A stretch of 64,000 nucleotides of DNA from Alopecurus myosuroides (GCA_028641055.1 CM054063.1:177946756-178010755); one strand, 5' to 3'; shown: positions 42,975 through 57,013, counted from the first letter of the stretch. Translations and numbers: made by a program. The notes: generated by a model not told the origin, from the sequence alone.

Positions 42975-45582
42975 TTCTTGTTTTCTGGGCCTAGCTAAAA
43001 GGCGTTAAAGAAAAGCACTTCTTGGGAGCTTACCCATGTTTTTTTATTTTTTGCAATGTTTTTTTCTGTCTTCTTTGAGTCAAGGTGTCGTTTACTTCTG
43101 TAGCAACTCCTTTATATCTTTATTTCTCGTATTTGTTGTGCCAAGTAAAGTCTCTAGTGAAAAGTTGAAGTTAGATTTGGATTTTTGCCCACGAACATAT
43201 TTTTGTTGTCTACTGTTAAATTCGTATAAAATCACAGAAAGATCAACATGACCTGAAACTTTTCGTGCTTAATCCTCAGCTATTTCTGAAACTTTTTCTA
43301 GTTTTAAGTTTTTCGATTTGAGCAACGTAAGTGCCTCTCAAAAAATCGTCTTTACAGACTTATCTAGTTTTGACACATTCTGCCTTTTTTACTTGCATTC
43401 TCTCTTTTACTATGTTGAGTGGATTTCCTTTCTCCACAAAACATCAATGGCTGTTGCTAATGTTTAAAAAGTATTAATAATGCTTGTTTCCATGGAGAAC
43501 ATGTGATTTTTTGATTATTCACTAACCCTCTAATGAGAATTATTTTGAGTTTGGTGTGAAGGAAGTTTTCAAGGGTCAAGAGAAGAGAATGATATAATGT
43601 GATCAAGAAGAGTGAAAACCAAAGCTTGGGGATTCCCCCGTGGTTCATCCCAGCAAATTGTAAGAAGACTCAAGTGTCTAAGCTTGGGGATGACCCTTCT
43701 TCATTAGCAACATATCAGGTCACTTCTAGTGAAACTATATTTTTATTCGGTCACATCATATGCAATTTACTTGGAGTGTCTGTTTGTTTTTATTTTTTTA
43801 TTTTTTTTCCTTGCTGCAATAAACTTAGTTGGGACCCAACATTGTTGTGTGGGATAGAGACACGCTCCACTTTTTCATATGAATACTCTTATTCTTCACC
43901 ATACTCGTATTCTTCGTTTTTCTTCTAGTTGCTGAAAATCCTTTTTAGCTCATGTTTTTCATGCATCTCTTATTCAGAGCTGTTAGTTCTAGTGGAGTAG
44001 TATTATTACTCTCTTTTTTCATCGATATATCATTTGGAGAGTTTTTGTTTAGAACAAAATGATTCGTGTTGGAAAGCAATAAAATATTTCATGCTTAAAC
44101 GGTGCACAAAGAAGCTTGTTTAGACCTTGGCTAGACTTTATCATGCCATGTTGGATATTATTTTAATTCTATGCTTAGAAGTTATTATTGTATCATGACT
44201 TGTCTCAAATATCTAAGAGTGCTTAATGTGGCATTGAAAGAATCATGAGTTGTTTTTATCACATTGAAGCATAATATTGCGGTATTCTCCTTCGAATACT
44301 TTATTTGGTTGACTTGGCGCATGCTTACACCATATTATGACTACAAACCAGTCACCTACAGACTCTATGATCATTTAGTTTTTGACTTGTAATACCGTTT
44401 ATTCTTTGATTAATAATGTTTTTGTCGTTATGCATGACTATGGCCATTATTGCTCTCTTAATTTGTCGCACCCAGTCTTTTGATAGCCTCCGCTTGTACT
44501 GAGTATGATCTCTACTCGTGCATTCAACTCTCAAACACCAAAGTTTTCCAAATGTGTCCACCATAACTACCTACATGTTGTATTTAACCGCCACTCCAAG
44601 TAAATTTTCATGTGCTAGCTTTAAAACCTTCAAAATTATACCTGTTTTGTGCCCCTGTTTTAGCTCATAGAGGACGTAAATAGAGAATTTATATCTCACT
44701 TGTTGATTGGACTTTACACACCTAGACTAGTGGCACATCCTCTTATCCAAATTGATAGAAGAACTGGCAACGGGGTGCCCAACCCCAAAATTGGTTACTA
44801 TAAATTCTCTTCACTCTTTTTGCCCCTGATTTATTAATCAAAGCATAATTGTATAAACAAAAGAGAAGAGGGATGATCTACTACCCAAGTAGAGTTCTTC
44901 AACGGGAGCCGCTCTTGTAAGATCTAGTTGGCTTGTGACATACTGTATTATATGTTTACCATTCGTTGACATAAGCATACACCTCTCTAAAAACTGTTTT
45001 CAATACCTCTGTTTTGGTAAAATAAAAAGCTCTAGCACATGAGTTAATCCTTGCTTTCCTCTACGAAGGGCCTTTCTTTTACTTTTATGTTGAGTCTCAT
45101 CCTCTAACTTTATGCACAATTAAGAGAGTGTAGTTGTCATTCTGGTATAATGTGCATCAGTCCAAAGATTATTATTGATTGATTCGTGATATGTTATTAC
45201 TTGCTCTCAAATTATTTATTTCTAGTCATCCACTTGAACTTTGAAGGTGTCCTGGAATTTATGTTTTGCTCCACCTTTAAGGACAAGAGAAATACCACTT
45301 TGCTATGTTTTCTCTATGCTCAAAACAAACGTATAACTTTAAATTGCATTATTAGTCATGATCTTTTATTTGTGTTACTTTTCATGTTGCAACATGGTTG
45401 CTAAGTTTCATCGATAGAATTATGTCTATCATTTCTATGTTTAGAGTACTACGATCTTAGCTTACATATGGTTTTACAAATATGATGATAAAGATTATGC
45501 TGGTAGCATGTCACCTCAAAAATTATTTTGTTTTTATTGTTTTACCTACTTGAGGACGAGTAGAACTAAGCTTGGGGATGCT

Positions 45583-47145
45583 TGATACGTCTCAAACATA
45601 TCTATAATTTCTGATGTTCCATGTTGTTTTTATGCCTTATGATACATGTTTCCTATACACTTTACATCATTTTTATGGATTTCCTGGGACTAACCTATTA
45701 ACAAGATGGCACAGAGCCAGTTCTTGTTTTCTGATGTTTTGGTTTCAGAAAAGTTGTTTTGTAAATATTCTCGGAATTGGACGAAACAAAATCTCAGGGT
45801 CTTAGAAATCTGTCACGTACACAGAGTCCGGAGGGGGCCCGTAGGGGGGGCCTGGAGCCACCACAATATAGGGTGCCCCCCCCCCCGCCCCACAACCAGG
45901 TGGTGTGGCCCTCCTGTCTGCCCACTGACGTTGCCCTTTCGCCTATTTAAACTCCTCCTCGGGTTAACCCTAAAGACCACAGCCTCCATCCACGAAAAGT
46001 TTTGTAGCCGCCGTCATCGTCAACCCTAGTTCGGGAGGGTTCTGAACCTCTCCCCGGCACCCTGTCGGGAGGGGAAATCATCACCGGAGGGTCTACATCA
46101 CCATGCCTGCCTCCGGAGTGATGCGTGAGTAGTTCATCCTTGGACTACGGGTCCATAGCAGTAGCTAAATGGTTGTCTTCTCCTCTTTATGCCTCATGTT
46201 TAGATCTTGTGAGCTGCCTAACATGATCAAGATCATCTGTTTGTAATGCTACATGTTGTGTTTGCTGGGATCCGATGAATATTGAATGCTATGTCAAGTG
46301 ATTATCAATCTATCATGTTTATGTTATTTATGATCTTGCATGCTCTCCGTTACTAGTAGACGCTCTGGCCAAGTAGATGCTTGTAACTCCAAGAGGGAGT
46401 ATTTATGCTCAATAGTGGGTTAATACCTCCCTTTCATCCACGCTCGAGTGACAGAAACATAAAGGATGGGGGATGTGTTGTTGCCATTAGTGAGAAAACA
46501 ACAATGTTTTCATTGTTTACATTACACACTTTACTTAAGGCAATAATATGTTGCTTGCAACTTAATACCTGAGGTTTGATGTGATGACACTCTAAGGGTG
46601 GATCACATAATAATCATCATGTCATGCATATGCACTACGATGCAACCTTTATATCTTTCAATTTCCCAGCTGTAATTTGTTTACCCAGCATGTTATCTAT
46701 CTTTTATGGAGAGACACCACTGGTGAACTGTGGACCCCAGTCCATTCTTTTACATTGATAATACAACCACTGGACACAATGTTTTCTTTACTGCAATCAT
46801 CGTTTTCCTTTCATCCACTGCCATCATTGTTCTGTTTTCATCTACTGCAAACAAGTATTATTTTCTACACTATACATCTAATCCTTTGTGTTAGCAAAAC
46901 CAATGAGATTGACAACCTCACTGTTTCATTGGGGCAAAGTATCTTGATTGTGTTGTGCAGATTCCATGTTGTTGCTGAGCCTGGTAGTGCGCCCTGCCAA
47001 CATCAGCTGTCATCAACCTTGAGAAGTGATTTCTTTCTCTTACTGGTCGATTAAACCTTGGTTTCTTTCTGAGGGAAAACTTTATGTTGTGCTCTTCATA
47101 CCTTCCTCTTGGGGTCTCCCAACGAGCGTACATCTACGCGCATCA
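45583..47145 (+). repeat. Element C 3-prime LTR
   Basis: 1563 bp, full-length reference for the TGATACGTC LTR family in this window. It contains a CCTATTTAAAC TATA-like box near 45942. Confidence 0.9.
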
Positions 47146-47911
47146 AGGGCCCCTCTTGATAGTACGAATATCGATCCTATAACCCGGTCTTCCGAAAGCA
47201 TGAGACCGGTAAAATAGAAAACCTAACAAGATCATACCTTTGCCTTGAGCATTCCACTTGAGCTAGATGATTACGATCTTGACTCACATGCTCTGCTTGA
47301 TGAAGACTTGCAAATTGCTCCCCCATACACCACTATTGGAGAGACCCTTTCTGACAAATCTCTGTATGGCCACAATCCCCAAATTGGTGGCAAGCATCAA
47401 GCATAGGATTTATTCGAGACGCTTATGTTGAGCTTCCACTTCTCAAGCTTGATGACGAACACCATTTTGACATCATCGACCATGGGCTATATGAAATCTT
47501 CCTTTTCATGGACGCCCATGGAAACATACCTAACCACATATGCAAATGGCACACACACACATATCACAGGTTAGTTCACAAAGCTATATGGATACTTTAT
47601 TACCATACCACGAGATACATAATCCCACTTGGTACATCTTCTAGCTTTGATTGTTGATCACAAGCTTGATCAACCTTGTATCTTTTTTTCTCTCTTCATT
47701 TGATGATGTATTGAAGATACTCATGAAAGACCACCTATAAATCCTTGAATATAACAATGGTCATCACGTAAGCTTCTAGATTACAACACATGAACTCCAC
47801 TATTTTCCCATGGACAAGATCTATAAGGATATATTAATGCAAACATTAGTCTATAAGGATTGTCATTAATTACCAAAACCACACACAGAGGAACCATGAA
47901 CTTTCACCGAG

Positions 47912-48690
47912 TCATCGCCCTTCCCCGTTGCCAACTAGACCTGGCAGGAATACACGAGTAGTTATCTTTCCTGGAGCCAGGGGACACAGTTTGAGGTTCC
48001 ATGTCTGATCCATTGCTATTCATGGCCGGAGATGGGTAAATGGCGAGTCATGGTCGTGCGCTTGCGCTTGTGTAGTGTGTATGTAGTTTTAAGCCAAAAG
48101 GCCTCCCTTGGGTTTGTATATGGTTTGCGTCAGGTTCTCCTCCCAAGAGGATATCGACGGGCATCCCTGAGCGGCCCCCCAATGGCTCATTGGAGGTCCG
48201 GACACGAAAATCGCACACAACGGCATCCCCAAAGGGAAGAACCCATCAAATTTGTGTCCAGCACCCCCCAAGAGACCCACCAAACTTGGGGGCCTGCCTG
48301 GGAGGCACCGAACATGGTCCGGGCAGCCCACCCGATAGGCGGGGCCAACTCGTCATGGACACACAACAACATAGCCGGTACTCATTTGGCCACCACTCCG
48401 TCCTGCTATTTCTTCTTGCCGTAAATTCGCACCATCACCGCCACCCTTGTCCTTGCCATATCCTCGCAGGAGTTGAGCACGTGTGACGCATGCCGATGCC
48501 CCGCCGCTCGCCGCCGGTCCCCGCCGTTGTTGTGCGCCTCCGCAGGCTATTCAGTCGGATCCGCCTCTTCCTCACTTCCACACACCGTAAGGTGTTCGGC
48601 CGTTCTCCAAAGGTTGATTGACCCACGCTTCCTTCGCTTGGCTCAATGCTAATGTTTCATTCTTGTCCAATAGGATATCGATAGCAACTA
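47912..48690. other. No gene recognised
   Basis: Mixed sequence with a GC-rich part at 48130-48540. It probably belongs to the 5-prime region of the Harbinger element whose transposase follows. The 5-prime terminal repeat was not found. Confidence 0.35.
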
Positions 48691-49831
48691 TATATGAGGT
48701 CATGTTTTTCCAAATCATAGGAGACGAGGCCACCCTTGCAGACAACGATGAGAATCATATGGTCATGGCCGTTGTTTTAGAGGCACTCTCCGAGGAGGAA
48801 GACGATCCCAAGGATGGAGAATAAAGAAAAGGGCACAAGTCGACAAGAATTGTTATAGGACAACTTACCACGTGATTTTGTACAACGACTATTTCTCATA
48901 GGAGCTGGAAAATAAACTTCACGAATTTCGTCAGCGTTTTACGATGAACAGAGAAGTGTTTAAGAGAATTATGCATGGTTTTAGGGATTATAATGACTAC
49001 TTCAAGCTGAAGAGGGATCACACCAAACTTCTTGGATTTTCATCTCTTCAAAAATGCTCGGCTTCCATACGGTGTCTTGCATATGGAGTTCTGGCTGACT
49101 CATTGATGACTATCTCTGAATGTCTGAGACAACCGTTGTTGAAGCCACACTCCTGTTTTGAAATGGAGTAGTGGCAGTGTTTGGTCCCGAGTATAAGAGA
49201 GAGCAGGGGATTTACAGATCAGGTCATCATGGAAAGTGTAGTGTTATACTTGAGACTATGGCAGATTACGATCTTTGGATTTGGCATTGATTCTTCAAAT
49301 AGTCGGTTCTCACAATGACATAAACATGCTGCAACGGTCTCATGTGTTTCAGAGACTTGCTGAAGGTCATGCTCCGGAGTGCAAGTACAGGATCAATGGT
49401 CATGAGTACGACAAAGGGTACTACCTAGCGGATGGCATCTATCCCAACTGGTCGACAATTGTGAATACAATTTGTAACTCTATTGTGAGACAAATGTAAA
49501 TTTGTTAAGAAATAGGAGGTTGTATGGAAAGATGTGGAGCAGGAATTTGGTGTGCTCCAGACAATTGATCATGGTCGATAGATCAATTGTGTGATATCAT
49601 GAACGCTTGTAGTATCATGACAACATGATCATTGAAAGTGAGCGAGATGTGACAAGGCTGTTCGATGAGCCGTTTGACTTCCAGTTCTCTCTTGCAGATC
49701 CACAACCGGGCGTGCCTACGGAGTTTACATATTTTCTTGGTGTTTATCAGGAAAAAAATTATGAGACAACTCACGAGCAACTGCAAACTGATCTTGTTGC
49801 TCACTTTTGGGCTATCAGAGGTACTGAGTAG
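48691..49831 (+). pseudogene. PIF/Harbinger transposase pseudogene
   Basis: Pieces in several frames match grass Harbinger (DDE_Tnp4-type) transposases: acidic N-terminus MVMAVVLEALSEEEDDPK, FTMNREVFKRIMHGFRDYND, YFKLKRDHTKLLGFSSLQKC, HHGKCSVILETMADYDLWIW, GSHNDINMLQRSHVFQRLAE, YLADGIYPNWSTIVNTI, DVEQEFGVLQ, and the C-terminus EPFDFQFSLADPQPGVPTEF to AHFWAIRG. The part between GPEYKREQG and HHGKCSV, which should hold the first catalytic Asp and its context, is missing. Multiple stops and frame changes. The transposase would cut and insert at TTA/TAA sites; this copy cannot. Confidence 0.8.
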
Positions 49832-50068
49832 TTTGATCATGATTATTTGCTTTTACAAACATGACAAATTCAAATAATTTGAAATCTTGTAATATCTATT
49901 GAACTATTTGTATGTTTTTGTAATTATTGAACTATTTTATTAGCTATGTACTTAAGTTTATCGACATTTTTCAGATAGAAACCATATCAAAACCGGGCTG
50001 CCATTTTGAGGGGCCGACAGTTGGGGGCACCGTTGTGGACGACACCCACCAAATTAGCGGATACATGT
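49832..50068. other. Harbinger 3-prime region
   Basis: AT-rich, then a GC-rich stretch to the CATGT target site at 50064-50068. It continues at 59755 after the large insertion is removed. Confidence 0.45.
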
Positions 50069-51763
50069 TGTAACATCCCAAATTTTGGAAGATAGGAAAA
50101 ACTTGTTTTTCAATAACCCAAAAATTAGGGCCAACAAAAACTTTTTGAAATGCTTGACTAATGATTGTGCTTCACTTCTATTTGCTTGTTGTTTGTGTTT
50201 TTGTTTGAGTTTGTTAACACCTAACAGTAACCCAGTAATCCTAACGTACTAAAAACTTACCCCTTGTGATCAAGTTCGGACAAGAAAACTTATCACCTTA
50301 TTTTGACCAAACACTTTTTAAGATGATCTGTTTTTGGCAACAAACCAAAGGCCAAGTTTTTTAGATGACAAAGAGGTATTTTCCAAAACTATATGAAAAG
50401 TATTATGGAGGTAATCATATCCTACCTATTTTCAACCAAAAACTTTTACAAGTATTTCAAAAACCCCATCTCACTTCCTTCTTTGCAAAAACCATAAGTG
50501 GGGACTACATTAACCCTGTGTTTTGCCTCAATCATATTATTTTGAGAATAACAAGCTTTGAGTTGAAATCCTTTATAAAATCCGCTTGTCATGGTATGGC
50601 TTGATCACTACCTTTCATTAACACTTGAGAAAAACACTTTGGAAATGGAATTAAAGAACTCTATTACTTGAGTGAACCTGTTAGGCTTGTTATTACCTGC
50701 TTATGTGTGATCTTCTCCTGTGTTTTCTTTGAAATGATTATATTTGTTTTATTGTGGATGTGTGTTGTTTTAAATGAATAAAATCTATAAATAACAAGAC
50801 CAGACATCAGTATCAGATTCCATCCTATTTCTATCTCATCTTTTGTTCTATTTAAATCTTCCAATTTTGGAGACATGCATCTATGTCAAATCTTGATCTA
50901 TTCATCAATATACCATCATGAATCCTATGTTCCATGTCTGGAATTCGTATCCAAATTCTCAAATTGGATATTGAACCTCTTCAGCATTTTCTTTCAAAGC
51001 CCTCTTGAGGCCATTCCAAAATAAGGATCATATCCCTGTTATCAGGATGCATTTTCGCAATCTTCCTAAAAATCTCTCATTATTATTTTTTAGCTCCACA
51101 AATATCCCCTTGGCATATTAATAACATATACATCACCTCTAGTTGGTCCATTTATTTTTCAGCAGCCATTATATTATTTTTCTCCCAAGGTTTTTGGCCA
51201 AATAAATAATTTCCTGTTTTCACCATTTTTCTCTTGGAACCTCAAATGTTTTCAAAAGAGCTCTTTATTAAAAATCACTTTTGAGACCTATATTATGTAC
51301 TCTCTCATCCGAACTCAAAAATACTTGTTTTAGAAACCTTTTACTATTTATTATATTTTATTTCCCAAAAGGCCAGAAATGGACTTTTAAATATTTTGTG
51401 AATAAAATTATTTCCAAAATTCTTGGAAAATTATTAAACATTCCTATGGCCATGAGGGAATTGTTTATACAAAAATATTTGCATGTTGTTTTCAAAATTT
51501 GGAAGAAAACATTTAAAAACAGATTCATCACTTTTTGTGTTTTCAAAATTTTGTGAAACAGAGGTTTTCAAAAAATTGTGAGACCACCTCCCCTAGACTT
51601 CCATTTCCATCTATACCTACTAGACATGTTTTCATGTCTGTGTTATATTAAATTTTTTGAAATAATCCAGCACAAACACCTTTTGGCCAAATTTAAAAAC
51701 CTTCCTTATTTAGATATATCTCACTCAAAACTCTCTCCCTTTGCTTCTTGGTAACCTTGCTAC

Positions 51764-52723
51764 TGATGACGTGAAGACACATGTTCGTTGGGAGACTACA
51801 AGAGGAAGGTATGAAGAGTACAGCAGGCAGCTTTTTCCTCAGAAAGAAACCAATGTTGAATCGACCAGTAGGAGAAACAAATCACTTCTGAAGGTTGTTG
51901 ACAACTCATGTTGGCAGGGTGCACTACCAGGCTTAACAGCAACGTGGAATCTACACACAACACAACCAAGATACTTTGCCCCAACGAAACAGTGAGGTTT
52001 TTAATCTCACCGGTTTTGCTAACACAAAGGATTAGATATATAATGTGGAAAACGGTGCTTGTTTGTAGTGAATGATAAGAAAACAGTGATTGCAGTGAAT
52101 GAAAGGAAAACAGTGATTGTAGTAAAGAAATAGTGTTTGCAGTGGTTGTATTATCAGTGTAAAAGAATGGACTGGGGTCCATAGTTCACTAGTGGTGTCT
52201 CTCCAAAACAGATAGATAGCATGCTGGGTAAACAAATTACAGCTGGGCAACTGAAAGAAATAAAGGTTGCACCATAGTGTAGATGCAAGACACGATGATT
52301 ACTATGAGATTCATGCGGGCATCACAACATAATTCATAGGCCGTTATCCAACTACATCTATGACTAATAATCCACCCTCGAAGCGTAATCCAATCAAACT
52401 TCGGGTATTAAGTTGCACGCAACAGATTATTGCCTATGGTGTGGTGGCTCCAGGGCCCCCCTCCGGGTCTCCCCCGGACTCCGTGTATGTGATAGAATTA
52501 TAGGACCCTAGGATTTTTTTTCGTCCAGTTCCGAGAATATTTCCAGAACAACTTTTATGAAACCAAAAACAGCAGAAAACAGGAACTGGCTCTATTGCAT
52601 CTTGTTAATAGGTTAGCCCCAGGAAATCCATAAAGATGATGTAAAGTGTGTAGGAAACATGTATCATATGGCATAAAAACAACATGGATCATAAGAAACT
52701 TTAGATACGTTTGAGACGTATCA
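51764..52723 (-). mobile_element. Solo LTR of the TGATACGTC family, minus strand
   Basis: On the minus strand it begins TGATACGTCTCAAACG (52723) and ends near CACGTCATCA (51764), matching element C LTRs. Flanks GCTAC (51759-51763) and GTTAC (52724-52728) match at four of five bases. Relative to 45583-47145 about 600 bp are missing, with a junction near 52440. Confidence 0.75.
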
Positions 52724-54345
52724 GTTACCTAGTCCCACTTGCCAGACACATTTGCCTCCCTTGTCCTCTTCTCCTTGTGCAGCCCTAAAGGAGGTGGAGC
52801 CTTGCATGTCAATGCTGGCCAAGATGGCCGAGCTCTTCCTTCACCTGTTGAACCCACCTTGTCTTCTAGCTCCACGAGGTCCCCTAGAGCGCGCCCATGA
52901 ACTCCATTTCCTCAAGTTATCTCTCCTTCTCCCTCATTACCTGTCGAACACCTTCGGGTGAGGCACAAGAGCGCTCACCTCCCCTCCTCCATGGACCATA
53001 TCCCCCTCGACCTCCTCTTCCTTTGGCATCTCCTCATCGTACCCACACCCCTAGACATGCCCGAGCTTGACCTCACTTGCTCGAACCAGCATGTCCGTAG
53101 CCGCCATGGATGCCGCCCGCAGAGCATCGAGGCTTGGCCATCCTGAGCCTTCCCCTTCCTCGAAACATTGTCAACTCACCTCCTCTCCCTCCTAATCTGC
53201 CCCCGAGGGAAAAATCCCAATTCATTACCTGCATGTTCGCCGGAATCGGGTGTCGCCCGCCGCGGACGAACTCATCGTTGAATCTGCATATTAGGACCGC
53301 TCTTCCCTCCTCATTTCCTCCCCTGGGTTCCTCCAGATCCTAATCACCTTGTGCCCCTCTCAAGTTTTAATTTCATCATTTGTAGGGTCGTCGCCATCCA
53401 TGACCTTCGTCTGCCACTGCCGCACTCTATGTGTGTCGTAGTCCAACCGCTTCCGTTAAGCGCTAGTAGGGGACATGGACGCGCGTCGTCATCCCGACTC
53501 TTCCCGTGTTGGTCGTGCCTCCCGGGACCCTCTCCTTTCTCGGCGGCGAGCCCGCGCTCGATCTGTGGCGGACAGGGTGGACACCTCCGCGATTGAACAT
53601 CGTCGTCGGCGCGGCCTACTCTTAGCCGTCCATCTCAGATCCTACGGCCGCGGGCTACCCCGATATGATAAGTAACTAACGGGTGGGTCCTTCCATGGCC
53701 CACCGACAGATGTTTAATTTTTCTACGCACGGGAGAATTTCCCGTGGGCCGGCCCAACTCGATGTCTCCGGCCTCTGTACAGCCTCTAAAGCAGATCTAG
53801 CCCATTTCTGATTTTCTCTGCATGTTATCATTTATTTCCCTGCAGATCTGTTTCTGGCTGTTCACTTTAAATCAAAATAAAATAGCTAAATTGATTTTTT
53901 GTCCAAACAAAACATACTAGTGGTAGTCATACATTTTGTTAACCACTTCCAACTTGTAGATCTATGTTTTGTGCTGTATTTTATGAGAGCTAAAATAAAT
54001 GGCAGAAGTACTCATTTTCACCTTTCAAATCATAACTTGAGTTCTATGTATCGAAACCTTGCAAATAAAAAAATTCTAAAAATCCCTTGATATTACCTAT
54101 CTTTAGAAATTGACCTTGTGCTGACTTGGGAATTTTTTTGAAAATGGCATGCATGTTTGTATTAGGACCAGAGAGCACTTATGTGATTTATTTAAATTAT
54201 TTGGTGATGTTTTCTAGGTGAAACCAATTGTGTTGGCTTTTTAGTGATTAAAATCACCTAATCCTAGATTTCCATGATTTTAGGAGTTATAGAATATGTT
54301 TGTTGAACTATTTAGTGTTTAGCCCTTTTCTGCCTTTTATTATTA

Positions 54346-57013
54346 CTAGTAAATAGGCCCGTGCGTTGTAACGGTTGAAAAAATTCGAGGAAAATCATCA
54401 AGGCAACCCGAATGTTGCTCGAAAGCCTATCGACCAGCCTAACCATGGACATGATGGATTGTAACAAAAAATCATGTTTTGTAGCGGAAAAATCAAGACA
54501 ACCCCAAAAGATTATCGACTCGTGTGACCCCAAAAGACAACCCCAAAGCAAAGGTATAGCAACAATAAGCAATGAAAACCCTTCTTATAAATTAAAACAT
54601 ACGCCTTGCTCCAAAAAAACATATGTGTATAGATTGAGAAGATCCTCTTCACACAACAATATTTCAAAACTGGCCATACCCATCAGATGACACTTCTGCT
54701 TATCGAAATAGCACATATTTCAGTTACGTTCTAGGAACAATAAAATGAAGGGAAAATTCGCCGCAAGACACCGCTATTTTATGGCGTTTGCTGAAACACA
54801 CCGTCCGATTTGTCTTTGCCAGATACCATTTAAATTTTGTTACACATTTGCCACAACACACCGAATTGCAAAAAATGGAAACTTGACGGTTTTCTCTTTG
54901 GAAATTACCATCTTAACCCAGAATTCTTTGAAGGGTTCCTTTTCTTCCCCGTAGAAACGTATCGACCAGGACGAACCCTAGCGGGTGACGGCGTCCATCT
55001 CGCTGGCCTACCTGCCGCCGTAGCCGTACCTCCATCAGAGTCCCTCCGTCCCCGTCCCGTCTCCCTGCTAGATCCCGCCTCTGTCACCGCATCGTCGGCC
55101 AGGCCTCGTGTCCTGCATTGCCGGCTACGCCCCATCGGCGACTGGCGTACCAGGGTGCTACGCCACCCTGTGAGGAAGTCGGGCCCTCCACCGGCCGTTC
55201 TTGGCCGCACTCACCGGCGCCCTCGCGCTGGAGACGTTGCTGCCGGCAGCCATGGACATGGACGACAGCTACTCCTGTAGTGTTGTGTGGTTTTTTGCAT
55301 ATTAAATGTTGTACTAAATTGATAAGTGTGCGTTGTCCCAAACATATACGTACAGACTGCCTTGAGCAAAAAATTGAATTAGAAAAATTGATACGCGTAT
55401 GTTGTCCCAAATATATAGGTACAACTCCGACAAAATTTTAAATTAGAATAAAAGAAAATTGTTCAAACTGCCCATAGGATGATCATCCCAAGCAAGACTA
55501 TACTGAATTCATAAACATCATATTTAAATTGGCATATGGCACCATAGCAATAAGCAATGTTGTCTATTAAATTCTGCTCAATCCGAGTCATGCAATCCAC
55601 GAAAAATAGAAATCAAGTGCTACGGTGGATAACACTGAAACGAAATTTAGATTTATTATCTGTTACTTTCTATAACTGAAATTCAACAGGAAAATTTCAG
55701 CTTCGCATCTCGATGACTTAAAAAATATCTTCATGTGGCTATTGTCATATTCAGGGTATCTTAATGAACCAATGATCTGTGCAGCTAAATATCTTTGATG
55801 ATCCATGTGAATGTGTCACTCCTTTTACCGAAGGGTCTGGCTGTCTGACGCTTACAGGATCAGTTCCAGCATTTCACCTTCATGTATAGGATTTGTTTGT
55901 CCAGAAACAAGCTTAATTACTTAAGAATGGCACCTCTTTCTGGGTGTCTAGCAGTATAGCTATATGATTGTCCTTGGGATCGGAGGTGTTAGATCTTGTT
56001 TGTCGAAGTGTATAAAATCTGCTTGAAAACTCAAAGGGATATTGATCCACTAACCTCTGCTGGGGAAGAGACATCAGAAGGAGAAAGGATTGAGGAGGCG
56101 TGAATTTCCTGGGCTTGGCGACCCTGCCTGATGGCGAGCTACGTCGTGAACTTCACGGTATCCCGATTGATCTGCAAGCTCGCGGGCCGGCACAATGACG
56201 AGTGGTTACGGACCCTCGGCCACATCCGCATCGGCCCTGCCCCAAAGAACATCTGGATCAGCGTCAGGCCTGTATTCAGTCTCGTCGACGACAACTCCAC
56301 CTGGAGATTTCTCTCCTCCTAGCTCCATGTAAGCCATGGCACGTCTTCGGGAACCCTTGTTGGAGATTCCGAAGTCCTCTCAGAGGATGCGCTAGTCGCC
56401 CTCCATTCATATCGTCCACCCTTTTCCCGGCTAAGCCCTATCCACGCGCATGTCCAATGTGCCATACGTCTTGGCGTCATTGCGGGCTGCCGCTCGCCGG
56501 GCAGCGAGGGTGTCTTTATGGAGCGTGGCGACGGCCGACTTCTTGTGGTATCGACGGTTCATGCTGGTGAGTAAGCCACTATCATAGAGGAGCAGTCAAC
56601 AGTGAGAGGAATTAGCTCCGTCGATGATGGCGGCGGCCTGGTGGCGCTTGACGGTGATGGGCTTGATCCTTTCACCGGAGAGGGATTAGCTCTTTGGCAT
56701 CCAATGAGCCCGTCATGGCGGCGGCGGTGACGAGGATCAAGAGCTTGGTATTGGAACTTTATAAAGCTGGAACTCGCCGTCTGCAACTTGGAGAACGTAT
56801 CAGATCCGGTGTGTGTGCAGACGTACAATTCGTCCTAGCTGGATGAAATCTTGACCAACATACAATTCGACCGGATCGATCAGGTATTTTTAGCGATTGA
56901 GGCCAATGCTCTTTTGTTTTGTACTATGTGAACGGGTGGCGCAGTGGGTAATTATTTACAACTTTAAGGGCAATTTTGATGACGTACCGACCAACCAACC
57001 AGGGAAGCCTTAT
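54346..57013. mobile_element. 2.7-kb element with CCCGTGCGTTG terminus, class unresolved
   Basis: Starts CTAGTAAATAGGCCCGTGCG, a terminus seen on many grass repeats. Flanked by TGCCTTTTATTATTA (54331-54345) and TGCCTTTATTATTA (57014-57027), one T shorter. The interior has GC-rich exon-like patches (54950-55270, 56100-56700) without recognised domains, and a 68-bp direct repeat near 55317/55385 (TTGTCCCAAA). It could be a Helitron-like, Mutator-like or retro-type insertion. Confidence 0.45.

Larger units (their letters stand above)
40729..47145 (+). mobile_element. Element C: non-autonomous gypsy-type LTR retrotransposon
   Basis: Perfect AGGGC duplications (40724-40728 and 47146-47150). LTRs TGATACGTC...GCGCATCA, 1328 and 1563 bp. 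Primer binding site TGGCGTCGTTGCCGGGGA (42068-42085), like the tRNA-Asp type with one change, 11 bp after the LTR. Polypurine tract AAGCTTGGGGATGCT before 45583. The 3.5-kb interior has only one Gag-like remnant and no pol. LTR style resembles abundant Triticeae gypsy families; family name not assigned. Confidence 0.9.
40032..47906. mobile_element. Probable old solo LTR, split by element C
   Basis: Outer parts 40032-40728 and 47151-47906 (about 1.45 kb together) start TGAAAGGACAAACGATG and end ATGAACTTTCA. Flanking 5-mers CCAAG (40027-40031) and CCGAG (47907-47911) match at four of five positions. The start (GATGTCGCCTAGAGGG) and the end (ACCAAAACCACACACAG) are familiar from a dispersed grass repeat. 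No coding sequence. Class as solo LTR is an inference from the TG...CA ends and flanks. Confidence 0.45.
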
